Origin: Steroidobacteraceae bacterium
GTDB lineage: Bacteria > Pseudomonadota > Gammaproteobacteria > Steroidobacterales > Steroidobacteraceae
Assembly: GCA_025458865.1 (NCBI GenBank)
Contig: JALORP010000011.1
Location: 37,848 to 101,847, forward strand
Reading direction: 5' to 3'
Length of the DNA: 64,000 nt
Part shown: piece by piece, positions 53,661 through 64,000 of the stretch
How positions within the stretch are numbered: position 1 is the stretch's first letter
Layout of the letters: each line of letters begins with the position of its first letter
The notes under the pieces: model-generated
What the model saw: only the letters and a program-made list of their open reading frames with translations
Told to the model about the DNA's origin: nothing
Databases searched by the model: none
Program-made: the position numbers and the translations under genes

Positions 53661-54683
53661 CTAGACCTTGTGCAACCAGCCGTAGCGGTCGGCCGCCTCG
53701 CCCTGCTGGATGGCGACGAGCGCGGCGCGCAGCTTGCGGGTCTCGGGGCCCACGTCGCCGCCGCCCACCGGGTGTGCGGAGCCGCGGGCAACCAGCGTGC
53801 CCACGCCGGCCAGCACGGCGGCGGTGCCGGACAGCGCCGCCTCGCCTGTCTTCGCCCAGTCGAGCATCTCCTCGACCGTGAACACCCGCTCCTCGACGCG
53901 GTAGCCCAGGTCGCGCGCCATCGTGAGCAGCGAATCGCGCGTGACACCGTGCAGGAAGGTCGAGTCCAGGCTGCGCGTCAGGATGTGGCCAGGGCGGATC
54001 AGCAGGAAGTTGGCGGCGCCGGTCTCCTGCACCTCGCCGCCCGGGCAGAACAGCACCTGGTCGACGCCGTGGGCCCTGCGCGCTGCAAGCGTCGGGCCCA
54101 TCGCGGCGGCGTAATTGCCGCCGGTCTTCACCATGCCGAGGTGCGAGGCGCAGCGGGTGGCCTGCTCCTCGACGTAGATCCTGAGCGGCTTCATGCCGCC
54201 GGCGAAGTAGTCCCACACCGGGCTCGCCATGACGAGCAGCATCGCCTCGGCCGGTGGCGTGGCCGCCGCGCCGATGTTCGGCGTCGTGCCTATCAGCAGC
54301 GGCCGAAGGTACAGCGCGCCGGGCGCCTCGGGCACCTGGTCGCGCACGCGGTCGATGACCGCGAGGATCATGGTGGCGAGCTGCTCCGCCGTGGGCTCGG
54401 GCAGGCACAGCGACCGCGCGCTCTGGCGCAGGCGCGCGATGTGCCGGTCCATGCGGAACACGTTCACGCTGCCATCGGCCCACTTGTACGCCTTGAAGCC
54501 CTCGAAGCAGGTGCTCGAGTAATGCAGCACATGGGCCGCGGGCGACAGCTCGATCGGGCCGACCTTGCGCAGCTCGTGCTGTGTCCACTGGCCGTCGCGG
54601 AAGGCCGCGACCGCCATGGTGTCGGTGAGGACGCTGCCGAAGGCGGGGCGCGGAGGAGTCTGGGGCTGTACCTGGGCGTTCAT
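53661..54683 (-). CDS. ilvE: Branched-chain amino acid aminotransferase
   Basis: HVLHYSSTCFEGFKAYKWADGSVNVFRMDRHIARL; KTGGNYAAAMGPTLAARRAHGVDQVLFCPGGEVQETGAANFLLI. Confidence 0.95.
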   Translation of the reverse strand: MNAQVQPQTPPRPAFGSVLTDTMAVAAFRDGQWTQHELRKVGPIELSPAAHVLHYSSTCFEGFKAYKWADGSVNVFRMDRHIARLRQSARSLCLPEPTAEQLATMILAVIDRVRDQVPEAPGALYLRPLLIGTTPNIGAAATPPAEAMLLVMASPVWDYFAGGMKPLRIYVEEQATRCASHLGMVKTGGNYAAAMGPTLAARRAHGVDQVLFCPGGEVQETGAANFLLIRPGHILTRSLDSTFLHGVTRDSLLTMARDLGYRVEERVFTVEEMLDWAKTGEAALSGTAAVLAGVGTLVARGSAHPVGGGDVGPETRKLRAALVAIQQGEAADRYGWLHKV

Positions 54684-54689
54684 GGCTCG

Positions 54690-55970
54690 TCAGTCCTGTA
54701 TGAAGATCGTCGCCGGATGCTCGAGGCGATCCTTCAGGGCCTGGATCATGGCGGCGGCGTCGAAACCATCCACGAAGCGGTGATCGAAGGACGAACTGAG
54801 GTTCATCATCCGCCGCACCGTGATGGCGCCATTGTGCACCACCGGCCGCTCGATCGCCTTGTTGACGCCCACGATGGCCACCTCGGGGGCATTGATGACC
54901 GGCGTCGAGACGATGCCGCCGAGCCTGCCGAGGCTGGTCACCGTGATGGTGGAACCCGTCAGGTCCTCCTTAGACGCCTTGCCGCTCCGCGCCGCTTCGG
55001 AGACACGGCGGATCTCGGCCGCGAGGCCCGCGAGCGTGCGCGCCTCCGCGTTCTTCACGACCGGGACCTTGAGGCCGTCCGGCGTCTGCGCCGCGATGCC
55101 CACGTGCACGGCGTGGTGGCGAACGATGACACCGCGCGCCTCGTCGTAGTGCGCATTGCACTGGGGGAAGTCGGCCAGCACCCGCGTCAGCGCCGCCACG
55201 ATGAACGGCAGGAAGGTCAGGCCCGCCTCGCCCTTCGGCAGCCGCGAGTTCAGGTGCTGGCGCAGCGACTCGAGCTCGGTGACGTCGACTTCTTCCACAT
55301 AGGCGAAGTGCGGGATGTTGCGCTTCGCCTCGGTCATGCGCTGCGCGATCAGGCGTCGCACCCCGATGACCTTGATCTCCTCGGTGCCCGCGCGCGGCGC
55401 GGCCACCGGGGCAGCCGCCGGCGCGGTCGCGTTCACGGCCTGGCCGCCAGCGAGCAGCCGGTCGAGATCCTCGGGCTGGATGCGTCCCCCGGGGCCGGAG
55501 CCCGCGACCTGTGAAAGGTCGATGCCGGCCTCGAGCGCCCGCCGGCGCGTGGCCGGCGAGGCCATGACGCGGCCACTGCCCCCGCCGCGCGCCGCGGCTT
55601 CAGGCGCGGCCTGGGCGACTGCGGCCGCTGCCACGGCCGGAGCTGCCGGAGGCGCTGCAGCGAGCGGCTGTGATCCGGCCGGGGATGCCGCCGCGTGTGG
55701 GGCCGCGGCCTGCGCCGGCGAGCCTGCGCCGTCCGTGTCGAACACGATGAGCTCGGAGCCCACCGCGACCATGTCGCCCGGCTGGCCAGCCACGGCGACG
55801 ACCGTGCCGGACACCGGCGCCGGCACCTCCACGGCCGCCTTGTCGGTCATCATTTCGGCGATGACCTGGTCCTCCTCGACGTGGTCGCCGATCTTGACCT
55901 TCCACTCGACGATCTCGGCGGTGACGGTGCCCTCGCCGAGGTCCGGCAGCTTGAAGACGAAGCGGCTCAT
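54690..55970 (-). CDS. 2-oxo acid dehydrogenase E2 (branched-chain type)
   Basis: FKLPDLGEGTVTAEIVEWKVKIGDHVEEDQVIAEMMTDKAAVEVPAPVSG lipoyl domain; VMASPATRRRALEAGIDLSQV; SFDHRFVDGFDAAAMIQALKDRLE. Confidence 0.94.
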   Translation of the reverse strand: MSRFVFKLPDLGEGTVTAEIVEWKVKIGDHVEEDQVIAEMMTDKAAVEVPAPVSGTVVAVAGQPGDMVAVGSELIVFDTDGAGSPAQAAAPHAAASPAGSQPLAAAPPAAPAVAAAAVAQAAPEAAARGGGSGRVMASPATRRRALEAGIDLSQVAGSGPGGRIQPEDLDRLLAGGQAVNATAPAAAPVAAPRAGTEEIKVIGVRRLIAQRMTEAKRNIPHFAYVEEVDVTELESLRQHLNSRLPKGEAGLTFLPFIVAALTRVLADFPQCNAHYDEARGVIVRHHAVHVGIAAQTPDGLKVPVVKNAEARTLAGLAAEIRRVSEAARSGKASKEDLTGSTITVTSLGRLGGIVSTPVINAPEVAIVGVNKAIERPVVHNGAITVRRMMNLSSSFDHRFVDGFDAAAMIQALKDRLEHPATIFIQD

Positions 55971-56983
55971 CGGGCCTCCATCACGGCGGTCAGCGCGCGC
56001 GCCACCCGCTTCTGGCCTGGGAAGTACTCCCACTCGAAGGCGTGCGGATACGGGGTGTCCCAGCCTGCGACGCGCAGGATCGGCGCCTCGAGGTGCCAGA
56101 AACACTCCTCCTGGAGGGTCGCCGACAGTTCGCCGCCGAAGCCGCCGAAGCGAGTCGCCTCGTGCACCACGACGCAGCGGCCCGTCTTCTTGACCGAGTT
56201 CACCAGGGTCTCGACGTCGAGCGGCACCATGCTGCGTACGTCGATCACTTCCGCGTCGAGGCCGAGGCTCCTCGCCGCCGCCTCGCAGACGTGGACCATC
56301 GTCCCGTAGGTGACGATCGACACGTCGCCGCCCTCGCGCACGACCTCGGCCTTGCCGATCGGCACGGTGTAGTGGCCCTCCGGAACCTCGCCCTTCGGGT
56401 GCGTGCTCCAGGGCACGGCCGGCTTGTTCGGGTCTCCGTCGAAGGGACCGTTGTAGATGCGCTTGGGCTCGAAGAAGACCACCGGGTCGTCGTCCTCGAT
56501 CGCGGCGATGAGCAGGCCCTTTGCATCGTAGGGGTTCGACGGCATCACCACCTTGAGCCCCGAGACATGGGCGAAGATCCCCTCGGGGCTCTGCGAGTGC
56601 GTCTGCCCGCCGCGGATGCCGCCGCCGCAGGGCGTGCGGATGGTCACCGGCGCGAAGAAGTCGCCGGCGCTGCGGTAGCGCAGCCGCGCCAGCTCGCTCA
56701 CGATCTGGTCGTAGGCCGGGTAGATGTAGTCCGCGAACTGGACCTCCGCAACCGGCCGCAGCCCGTTGACGCCCATGCCGATGGCCGCCGCGACGATGCC
56801 GCCTTCCGCGATCGGCGTGTCGAGCACCCGGTGCTCGCCGTACTTGCGCTGCAGGCCGTCGGTGACGCGGAACACGCCGCCGAAGTAACCCACGTCCTCG
56901 CCGAGGATCACCACGTTGGGGTCGCGGCCGAGCATGATGTCCATGGCAGAGTTCAGCGCCTGGATCATGTTCATCTGCGCCAT
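55967..56983 (-). CDS. 2-oxo acid dehydrogenase E1 beta
   Basis: MAQMNMIQALNSAMDIMLGRDPNVVILGEDVGYFGGVFRVTDGLQRKYGEHRVLDTPIAEGGIVAAAIGMG; start re-chosen at 56983. Confidence 0.95.
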   Translation of the reverse strand: MAQMNMIQALNSAMDIMLGRDPNVVILGEDVGYFGGVFRVTDGLQRKYGEHRVLDTPIAEGGIVAAAIGMGVNGLRPVAEVQFADYIYPAYDQIVSELARLRYRSAGDFFAPVTIRTPCGGGIRGGQTHSQSPEGIFAHVSGLKVVMPSNPYDAKGLLIAAIEDDDPVVFFEPKRIYNGPFDGDPNKPAVPWSTHPKGEVPEGHYTVPIGKAEVVREGGDVSIVTYGTMVHVCEAAARSLGLDAEVIDVRSMVPLDVETLVNSVKKTGRCVVVHEATRFGGFGGELSATLQEECFWHLEAPILRVAGWDTPYPHAFEWEYFPGQKRVARALTAVMEAR

Positions 56984-56985
56984 GG

Positions 56986-58230
56986 TCACTCCCCCGCCAG
57001 CTCGGCGTGCAGCTGGGCTTCCTGCTTCTTGAGGTGTTCGGGCATGTGCTTGAACACGTCCGCGAACATCAGGTGCGGGTCGAGGCGCGGCGGCTCGGTC
57101 AGCGTGCCGTAGGTCACGGCCTGCCTCCACGACTGCGTGACGTGCTCGTCGAGCTCCGCGGCGAGCGCGGCGTGCCGGTCCTCCGACCACTCGCCGATGG
57201 CGATCAGGTGGTTCTTCAGGCGCTCGACCGGATCGCCGAGCGGCCAGCGGTCGTAGTCGTCCTTGGGGCGGTAGCGCGACGGGTCGTCGCTGGTCGAGTG
57301 CGCCGCCGCACGATAGGTCACGAGTTCCATGATCGTCGCGCCGGCGCCCATGCGGGCACGCTCGGCGGCCCACTGCGTCGCCGCGTACACCGCGAGGAAG
57401 TCATTGCCGTCCACGCGCAGGCCCGCCATGCCGAAGCCCGGCCCGCGCGCGGCGAAGGAACGGTGCTCGCCGCCGGCGAAGCCCTGGAAAGTGGAGATCG
57501 CCCACTGGTTGTTCACGACGTTGAGGATCACCGGCGCGCGGTACACGGAGGCGAACAGCATCGCGTGGTGGAAGTCGGCCTCCGCGCTCGAGCCCTCGCC
57601 GATCCAGCTCGCCGCGATGTCGTCCTGGCCCTTGATCGCGGCCGCCATCGCCCAGCCCACCGCCTGCGGAAACTGGGTCGTCAGGTTGCCCGAGATCGAG
57701 AAGATGTTGCCCTCGCGCCAGTGGTACATCACGGGCAGCTGGCGCCCCTTGCACATGTCGCGGGTGTTGGAGAGCAGCTGGCACATCAGGTCCACCAGCG
57801 GCCGGCCCCGCACCACGTAGAGGCCCTGCTGTCGGTACGCGGGGAAGAGCATGTCGGTCGGCCGCAGCGCCATGCACTGCGCCACCGCCACCGCTTCCTC
57901 GCCGAGCGAGCGCATGTAGAAGGAAATCTTTCCCGACCGCTGCATGCGCTGCATGCGGTCGTCGAAGGCGCGCGTCAGCATCATGTGGCGCAGCCCGACC
58001 TGGAGCTCGGACGGATCCAGGTGAGGGTTCCACGGGCCCACCGCGCGATGCTCGTCGTCGAGCACGCGGATCAATTCGTAGGCGAGGCCATTGATGTCGC
58101 GCACCCGCACGTTGATGTCGGGCCGCGGTGCGACGCCGGCCGGCGAAAGCTCGAGATAGGAGAAATCCGGCGTTTCGCCCGGACGGGCGTGGGGCTTCGG
58201 AGTGTGCAGGCGGGAACGGCGCATCGGCAC
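56986..58230 (-). CDS. 2-oxo acid dehydrogenase E1 alpha
   Basis: LMLTRAFDDRMQRMQRSGKISFYMRSLGEEAVAVAQ; SWIGEGSSAEADFHHAMLFASVYRAPVILNVVNNQWAIST. Confidence 0.95.
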   Translation of the reverse strand: MPMRRSRLHTPKPHARPGETPDFSYLELSPAGVAPRPDINVRVRDINGLAYELIRVLDDEHRAVGPWNPHLDPSELQVGLRHMMLTRAFDDRMQRMQRSGKISFYMRSLGEEAVAVAQCMALRPTDMLFPAYRQQGLYVVRGRPLVDLMCQLLSNTRDMCKGRQLPVMYHWREGNIFSISGNLTTQFPQAVGWAMAAAIKGQDDIAASWIGEGSSAEADFHHAMLFASVYRAPVILNVVNNQWAISTFQGFAGGEHRSFAARGPGFGMAGLRVDGNDFLAVYAATQWAAERARMGAGATIMELVTYRAAAHSTSDDPSRYRPKDDYDRWPLGDPVERLKNHLIAIGEWSEDRHAALAAELDEHVTQSWRQAVTYGTLTEPPRLDPHLMFADVFKHMPEHLKKQEAQLHAELAGE

Positions 58231-58372
58231 CCCTCGCAGTCTTGGTTTTGCGACGAGCCCTTATCCTATGCAGGGCCGCCGCCTTTGGGGCAAAAATCCT
58301 TGCTGTCTTGCACAAAAACGGGACTTTTGTTTCACGTAGCTTATTTCCATGCAAAACAGTGTTCGAAAAGAG

Positions 58373-59476
58373 CTATGCCGGCTTCGCCTTGCGGCCCCAG
58401 GTATAGAGCTGGGTGACCGCGTAGTTCCAGACGGCGCCGACGAGCACGCCAGCCAGGGCGGCCAGGAACCACCCGCTGCGCGACTCGAACAGGTAGGTCG
58501 CGATGCCGACGTTGGCGAGCGCCCCGACGGAACAGGCGGCCATGAAGGTCGCGAGCCCCCGCCACCACGGCCAGCCGGTCAGCCGCCTGTCCCGGTAGGT
58601 GAGGACGTTGTTGATGGTGAAGTTGAACACCATCGCCATCGCGGTCGCACCGGACTGCGCCAGGGTGAATTCGAGACCGAGGCCCTTGAGCAGCGTCGTG
58701 AGCACCGCCATGTGCACGAAGACGCCGAGCCCGCCGACCAGCGCGAACGACAGGAAGCGCACCGGCACGAAACGGCCGATGGTCTTGTCGGCGAGCAGCA
58801 TCCCGTATTCCCAGATGACCAGTTCGTCGAGCTTGCTTTCGCCCGCGGCGCGGGCGCGGAAGGTGAAAGGCACCTCAGCGACCCGCAGCTTTCCGGGCGA
58901 GCTCGCCAGGATGTCGAGAAGGATCTTGAAGCCGATGGCCGAAAGTCGGCGCACCGAGGCGTCGAGCACCTCGCGCCGAAGCATGAAGAATCCGCTCATC
59001 GGATCGGAAACGTCCGGCTGCGCAATTAGGCGGCTTGCTGCCGTCGCCAGGCGGCTGAGTCCTGCGCGCCCGCGGTCCCAGTCTCCGGTGCTGCCGCCCT
59101 TTGCGTAGCGCGTGCCCACGACGATGTCGGCGGCGTCGGCGCGCAACAGCTCGAGCATGGCCGGCAGGATGGCCTCGTCGTGCTGAAGGTCCGCATCCAT
59201 CACGGCGATGAACGGCGCCGCCGAGGCGAGCATGCCCTCGATGCAAGCGGACGACAGGCCACGCCGCCCGACGCGCTGCACGCAGCGCACGCGCGAATCG
59301 ATCCGCGCCATGCACCGCACCAGTGCCGCGGTCCCGTCGGGGGAGTCGTCGTCCACGAACACGATCTCCCAGCCTGTCTCGCCGAGCACCTTTCGCAGAT
59401 GCTCGATCAGTTCGCCGACGTTGGCCAACTCGTTGAAGGTCGGCACGACGATCGAGAGTTCGAGGGGTGGCGACAT
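58373..59476 (-). CDS. Family 2 glycosyltransferase fused to GtrA-like membrane domain
   Basis: LELSIVVPTFNELANVGELIEHLRKVLGETGWEIVFVDDDSPDGTAALV; C-terminal multi-TM FLSFALVGGLGVFVHMAVLTTLLKGLG; start re-chosen at 59476. Confidence 0.92.
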   Translation of the reverse strand: MSPPLELSIVVPTFNELANVGELIEHLRKVLGETGWEIVFVDDDSPDGTAALVRCMARIDSRVRCVQRVGRRGLSSACIEGMLASAAPFIAVMDADLQHDEAILPAMLELLRADAADIVVGTRYAKGGSTGDWDRGRAGLSRLATAASRLIAQPDVSDPMSGFFMLRREVLDASVRRLSAIGFKILLDILASSPGKLRVAEVPFTFRARAAGESKLDELVIWEYGMLLADKTIGRFVPVRFLSFALVGGLGVFVHMAVLTTLLKGLGLEFTLAQSGATAMAMVFNFTINNVLTYRDRRLTGWPWWRGLATFMAACSVGALANVGIATYLFESRSGWFLAALAGVLVGAVWNYAVTQLYTWGRKAKPA

Positions 59477-59639
59477 GGCCGGACAGGATCCTGGAGGCTG
59501 GGGCCGCACCGGAACATACCGCACACGACTCTGCGCCAGCCATTGCGGAAGCTCCACTTCCAGGGTGCGGCGGCGGGTGGCGCGCCCTGCGGGCCGCATG
59601 CCATCATGCCCGCGCCCCAGGTGCACACCGAGCGCGCGG

Positions 59640-61898
59640 ATGAAACCCGGCCCGTCGCCCGTCGAGACCGAACGGCTCGCGCAGCTCCTCCCGATTCTCC
59701 TCGTGGCCGCTGCCTGCCTGTTCAACCTGCTGGCCTATGCGGCCGAGCTGGTCGTCGCCGCACCCCCCGTCAACGACGACGTCTTTCATCTCGGACTGGC
59801 CGGGCGCATGAACGCCGCCTGGGAAGCCGGCGGCAACCCGCTCGACACCTGGATCGGCTACTGGGGCCAGGGCTTCCCCGTCCTGCGCTATTACCAGCAC
59901 CTGCCTCATTTCGTGACGGTGCTCGTGCACCGACTGAGCGGCGGGTACGTATCGCTTCCAGCTGCTTATGACGGGCTGCGCGTCCTGCTGCTGGCCCTTC
60001 TGCCGCTCAGCTTCTACCTCGGCGCACGCCGCCTCGGCGCCGCCCGCCTCGCCGCGGCCTGCGTGGCGCTTTGCGTGCCGCTCCTGGCGGCGGATCCCGC
60101 CGTGCGTCACTTCCTCGGCTTCCAGCCGCGATCGTTCCTCTGGTCCGGCGCGGGCATGTTCCCGCAGCTCTTCGCCATGGTGCTGTTCCCGCTGGCGCTC
60201 GGCGGGGCCGTGCGGACCGCGCTCGGCGGCCGCGGCTACGCACCGGCGATCGCATGGCTCGCGGCGACCTGGCTGTCGCACCTCGTGCTCGGCTACACCG
60301 CCTGCCTGCTCGGGCTGCTGGTCCTGCTCCATCCCGAGGCGAGCGGCCAGCGCGCGAGGGTCGCCTTGCGGCTTGCCGCGATCTACCTCGGCACCGCACT
60401 GGTCGCGTCGTACCTGCTGCTGCCGACGCTGCTCGAGTCGCAGTGGCTCTCGCGAAGCGCCTGGGAACCCGCCGAGTACTGGGACTCCTATGGCGCGCCG
60501 CAGGTGCTCGCCGCGCTCGTCGGCGGCGGCCTGCTCGACGGCAACCGGTTTCCGGTCCTCACGCTGCTCGCCGGGCTCGGCGCCGCATTCGCGGCCTTTG
60601 CCTGCCTCGACCGGCAGCGGCCGGACAGGGGCTTCGCGATCGTGGCGCTCGGCATCTTCGCGCTGGGCCTCATGCTCTTCTTCGGCCGGCCGACCTGGGG
60701 GCGCGCGCTCGAGCTCCTGCCCTTCTCGGCCAGCCTGCCGTTCCACCGCTTCATCTGCGCAGTGCAGGCCGGCGGCATCCTGCTCGCTGGATTCGCGCTC
60801 GCGCGGCTCGCAGAGCGGCTCGATTGGTCAAGGAACAACGCGAGGGCGGCGCTCGCCGGCATGGCGGCGCTGGTGCTGTTGTCGCCCGCCTTCGCCTCGA
60901 CCGGCTCGCTCGCGATCAGCAACGCGCGCTGGCGCGCCGAGGCCGCCAAAGCCTGGGCGGCCGAGGGCGGCGCGGTGGATCGCGCGCTCAGCGACTTTGC
61001 CGCGCTCGACCGCGCGAGTCCGGGTCGCGGCTACGCCGGCGCCAGCTGGGACTGGGGACGCGATTTCCGCGTCGGCAGCGTCAACGTGTACCACCGCTGG
61101 ACGGTCCACGAGCTGCCGGCCATCAGCTACATGTACCACACCATGGGCCTCGCCTCGGACCTCGAGCCGTACTTCGACCCGTGGCGGCGCGACCACCACG
61201 ATCTGTTCAACGTCCGGTACCGACTCGCCGATGCTTCGCAGGACCTGCCGCCGTTCGCGCAACCGCGAGCAGCGGACCCGGACATCGCGGCGGGCGTGGT
61301 CGAGACCGAGGGCTACTTCAGCGTCGTCGGCAGCGCCGGCTTCTTCCCCCGCCCGGCGGGCGACGCCGCGATGCTGCGCGAATTCAATCGCGCCTTCATC
61401 GCCGGGCAATGGCACGCGGCGGACTGGTTCGTGCGCATCGGCCTGCAGCCGACTGACTCTGCGGCGCCGGGCGAGATCGCGCTCGCGCCGGGCGGTCCGT
61501 TCGACTTCGACGACCCGCCCCGGGGCGCCGCGCCGCGCGGCCGCGTGCCCGAAAGCGGCGGCGCCGGGGACGTCTATCGCGCCCGGGTGCTGCTCGAGGA
61601 GCCGGGCATCGTCCTGTTCCGCATGGCCTATCACCCGCACTGGCAGGCCCTGCTCGGCGGGCGGCCGGTGCCCACGTTCATGCTCTCGCCCGGCTATGTC
61701 GGCGTGCACGTGCCGCCCGGCGAGCACCAGATCGTCATGACCTATAGCCCGCCGGGCTGGACGACGTGGGCGCGCTGGACCGGGTTCGCGATACTGGCGC
61801 TGGTCGGCGTCGCCGAGCGGGCAGGCCGGCGCTCTGCCCGTGCGGCCGAAACGCCTTCCAGGGCCGGCGCAAGATTCCGCAATGTTCCGTTCGTGTAA
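59640..61898 (+). CDS. Large multi-TM membrane protein, glycosyltransferase/YfhO-like architecture
   Basis: 752 aa; many TM segments then soluble C-terminus; opening loop VNDDVFHLGLAGRMN; GFQPRSFLWSGAGMFPQL. Confidence 0.75.
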   Translation: MKPGPSPVETERLAQLLPILLVAAACLFNLLAYAAELVVAAPPVNDDVFHLGLAGRMNAAWEAGGNPLDTWIGYWGQGFPVLRYYQHLPHFVTVLVHRLSGGYVSLPAAYDGLRVLLLALLPLSFYLGARRLGAARLAAACVALCVPLLAADPAVRHFLGFQPRSFLWSGAGMFPQLFAMVLFPLALGGAVRTALGGRGYAPAIAWLAATWLSHLVLGYTACLLGLLVLLHPEASGQRARVALRLAAIYLGTALVASYLLLPTLLESQWLSRSAWEPAEYWDSYGAPQVLAALVGGGLLDGNRFPVLTLLAGLGAAFAAFACLDRQRPDRGFAIVALGIFALGLMLFFGRPTWGRALELLPFSASLPFHRFICAVQAGGILLAGFALARLAERLDWSRNNARAALAGMAALVLLSPAFASTGSLAISNARWRAEAAKAWAAEGGAVDRALSDFAALDRASPGRGYAGASWDWGRDFRVGSVNVYHRWTVHELPAISYMYHTMGLASDLEPYFDPWRRDHHDLFNVRYRLADASQDLPPFAQPRAADPDIAAGVVETEGYFSVVGSAGFFPRPAGDAAMLREFNRAFIAGQWHAADWFVRIGLQPTDSAAPGEIALAPGGPFDFDDPPRGAAPRGRVPESGGAGDVYRARVLLEEPGIVLFRMAYHPHWQALLGGRPVPTFMLSPGYVGVHVPPGEHQIVMTYSPPGWTTWARWTGFAILALVGVAERAGRRSARAAETPSRAGARFRNVPFV

Positions 61899-61907
61899 GC
61901 TGCCGCA

Positions 61908-62393
61908 GTGAAAAAAGCCATTCGCAAGCCGCTCGACAGCATCGACCGGCGCATCCTCGAAGTGCTGCAGCGGGACGCATCGCTCTCGGCGGCCGAGGTA
62001 GCCGCCCGCGTCGGCCTGTCCACCACCACCTGCTGGCGCCGCATCCAGCAGCTGGACGAGGCCGGCGTCATCAAGGGCCGGGTGGCGGTGCTCGACCGCG
62101 CCGCACTCGGCCTCGACGTCATGGTGTTCGTGCAGGTGCGCCTGTCGACGCAGGGCCGCGACGCGATCGCGCAGTTCGACCGCGCCATCCGCGACCGGCC
62201 CGAGGTGCTCGACTGCTACACGCTGACCGGCGAGTGGGACTTCTGCCTGCGCATCGTCACCCGCGACATGAAGGAGTACGAGGCGTTCTTCCTCGACCAC
62301 CTGTCGAAGATCCCGAACGTGCAGTCGGTGAACTCGTCCATCGCGGTGACGGTGGTGAAGGAATCCACGGCGCTGCCGCTGCCGCGCGACTGA
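61908..62393 (+). CDS. Lrp/AsnC-family transcriptional regulator
   Basis: [62 protein letters not shown]. Confidence 0.95.
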   Translation: MKKAIRKPLDSIDRRILEVLQRDASLSAAEVAARVGLSTTTCWRRIQQLDEAGVIKGRVAVLDRAALGLDVMVFVQVRLSTQGRDAIAQFDRAIRDRPEVLDCYTLTGEWDFCLRIVTRDMKEYEAFFLDHLSKIPNVQSVNSSIAVTVVKESTALPLPRD

Positions 62394-62490
62394 CAACCAC
62401 GGCCCCAGCCCGCAACGGGGCGCGGCCCAGACAGCGGGGTCCTGCGCGCGTTCGCGTAAGCTGCCCCCGACCACGACGCCAGGAGGATGC

Positions 62491-64000
62491 ATGACCGCCG
62501 CAGTCGACAGCCTTTACCGGGGCTTTCGCGATAGCTATCTCGACTACGAGACACTGACGGCCCAGCTGAAGGCCTGGGCCGAGGCCTATCCGGAGTTCGT
62601 CCGGCTGCAGTCGCTGGCGAAGACGGACGAAGGCCGCGACCTCTGGCTCCTCACCCTCGGTCCGGACCCGGACCGGCGCCGCCCGGCAGCGTGGATCGAC
62701 GGCAACATGCACGCGCTGGAAGTGTCCGGTTCGAGCGCGGCGCTGGCGGTCGCCGAGTCGGTGATCCGCCTGCACGCCGATCCGGCGGCGGCAGCCGCGC
62801 TCGGGCTGACGCCGGGCGTCGCCGAGCGACTTCGGGACGTGCTGTTCCACGTCATGCCGCGCATGTCGCCGGACGGCGCCGAACGGGTGCTGAAGACCGG
62901 GCGGTTCCTGCGCTCGGTGCCCCACGACGACAGGCTGCCGCGCGAGCGCCCGTTCTGGCGCGTCGGCGACGTGGACGGCGACGGCCAGTCACTGATGATG
63001 CGGGTCCAGGATCCCGCCGGCGACTACGTGGAGAGCCGGAACTTCCCGGGCCGCATGCTGCTGCGTGAGATCGACGACGAGGGTCCCTTCTACCGGCTCT
63101 ACCCGGAGGGGTTCATCGAGAACTTCGACGGGGAGACGGTCCCGGCACCGCACTTCCTCGACGACAACCCGACCGACCTCAACCGCAACTTCCCCTACGC
63201 GTGGATGCCGCCGTACGTCCAGGAGGGTGCCGGCGACTACCCGATGTCGGAGACGGAGTCACGGGCGGTCGTCGAGTTCACCTCGGCCCACCCGAACCTC
63301 TTCGCCTGGCTCAACCTGCACACCTTCGGCGGCGTGTTCATCCGCCCGCTCGGCCACAAGCCCGACAACGAAATGGAACCCGGCGACCTCGCGATCTTCA
63401 GGCAGATCGAGGCCTGGGGCGAACGCTATACCGGCTATCCCACGGTCAGCGGCTTCGAGGAGTTCACCTACAAGCCGAACAAGCCGCTGCACGGCGACCT
63501 GACCGACTATGCCTATCACCAGCGCGGCTGCATCGCCTACGTGTGCGAGCTGTGGGACCTGTTCGAGCAGGTCGGGCTTCCGCGCCCCAAGCGGTTCGTC
63601 GACCGCTACACCCGCCTCGACCGGGCCGAGGCCGAGAAGATCTATCGCTGGGACGCCGAGCACAACCAGGGCCGGCTGGCCGGCCGCTGGCGCCCGTTCC
63701 GCCATCCGCAACTCGGCGACGTGGAAGTCGGTGGCCCCGATCCGCGCATCGGCATCTGGAACCCGCCGCTCGACCGGCTCGCCGAGGTCTGCAACGGCCA
63801 GGCCGCCGCCTTCCTGCGGGTCGCCGCCATGGCGCCGAGGCTGGAACTGAAATGCTCGGTCGAGCCGCTCGCGAAGGGGCTGCACCGGGTGCGCTGCGAA
63901 GTCGCGAACCTCGGCTACCTGCCCAGCTTCGTCCTCGAGTCGTCCCGCAATCTCGACTGGAACGAGCCGGTGACCGTGTCAATCGAGGCCGAGGGCTGCG
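62491..64000 (+). CDS. M14-family zinc carboxypeptidase, truncated by window edge
   Basis: [70 protein letters not shown] (HxxE-like); [20 protein letters not shown]. Absent from the ORF track because it is open at the edge. Confidence 0.88.
   Translation, partial: MTAAVDSLYRGFRDSYLDYETLTAQLKAWAEAYPEFVRLQSLAKTDEGRDLWLLTLGPDPDRRRPAAWIDGNMHALEVSGSSAALAVAESVIRLHADPAAAAALGLTPGVAERLRDVLFHVMPRMSPDGAERVLKTGRFLRSVPHDDRLPRERPFWRVGDVDGDGQSLMMRVQDPAGDYVESRNFPGRMLLREIDDEGPFYRLYPEGFIENFDGETVPAPHFLDDNPTDLNRNFPYAWMPPYVQEGAGDYPMSETESRAVVEFTSAHPNLFAWLNLHTFGGVFIRPLGHKPDNEMEPGDLAIFRQIEAWGERYTGYPTVSGFEEFTYKPNKPLHGDLTDYAYHQRGCIAYVCELWDLFEQVGLPRPKRFVDRYTRLDRAEAEKIYRWDAEHNQGRLAGRWRPFRHPQLGDVEVGGPDPRIGIWNPPLDRLAEVCNGQAAAFLRVAAMAPRLELKCSVEPLAKGLHRVRCEVANLGYLPSFVLESSRNLDWNEPVTVSIEAEGC

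Overview
High-GC bacterial chromosomal window, probably gammaproteobacterial (inferred from gene content; not verified). I support about 55 genes. No tRNA, rRNA, CRISPR array, integrase or intact transposase was seen. The densest accessory region is positions 1-15516, a bidirectional envelope/redox gene cluster. Its minus arm encodes a CVTCH cytochrome-like protein, a LamG protein with two CxxCH motifs, a DUF1501-like Tat-type protein, a TlpA-like thioredoxin, a membrane-anchored coiled-coil protein and a TPR protein. Its plus arm encodes a PD40/hydrazine-synthase-alpha-like lipoprotein with two CxxCH motifs and an apparent frameshift, an SH3 + beta-barrel protein, a second beta-barrel protein, a second TlpA, a DUF4266-type lipopeptide ending GGGCGCN, and a DUF3570-type protein. 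A convergent ApbE-like FMN transferase closes the cluster. This is my best candidate for an under-described system. The rest is mostly recognisable: SYLF protein, MsrA, aspartic protease, aldo/keto reductase, RIO-like kinase, TonB receptor, agmatine deiminase, fatty acid oxidation (acyl-CoA dehydrogenase, FadA, FadB), malic enzyme, CusCBA-type metal efflux, icd-aceK, a branched-chain keto acid dehydrogenase/ilvE cluster, GtrA-type glycosyltransferase, Lrp regulator and M14 peptidase. A 1.2 kb segment around one orphan secreted-protein gene is flanked by ~39 bp near-identical direct repeats (18733 and 19966). All calls come from reading the sequence and supplied ORFs; no database search was run.
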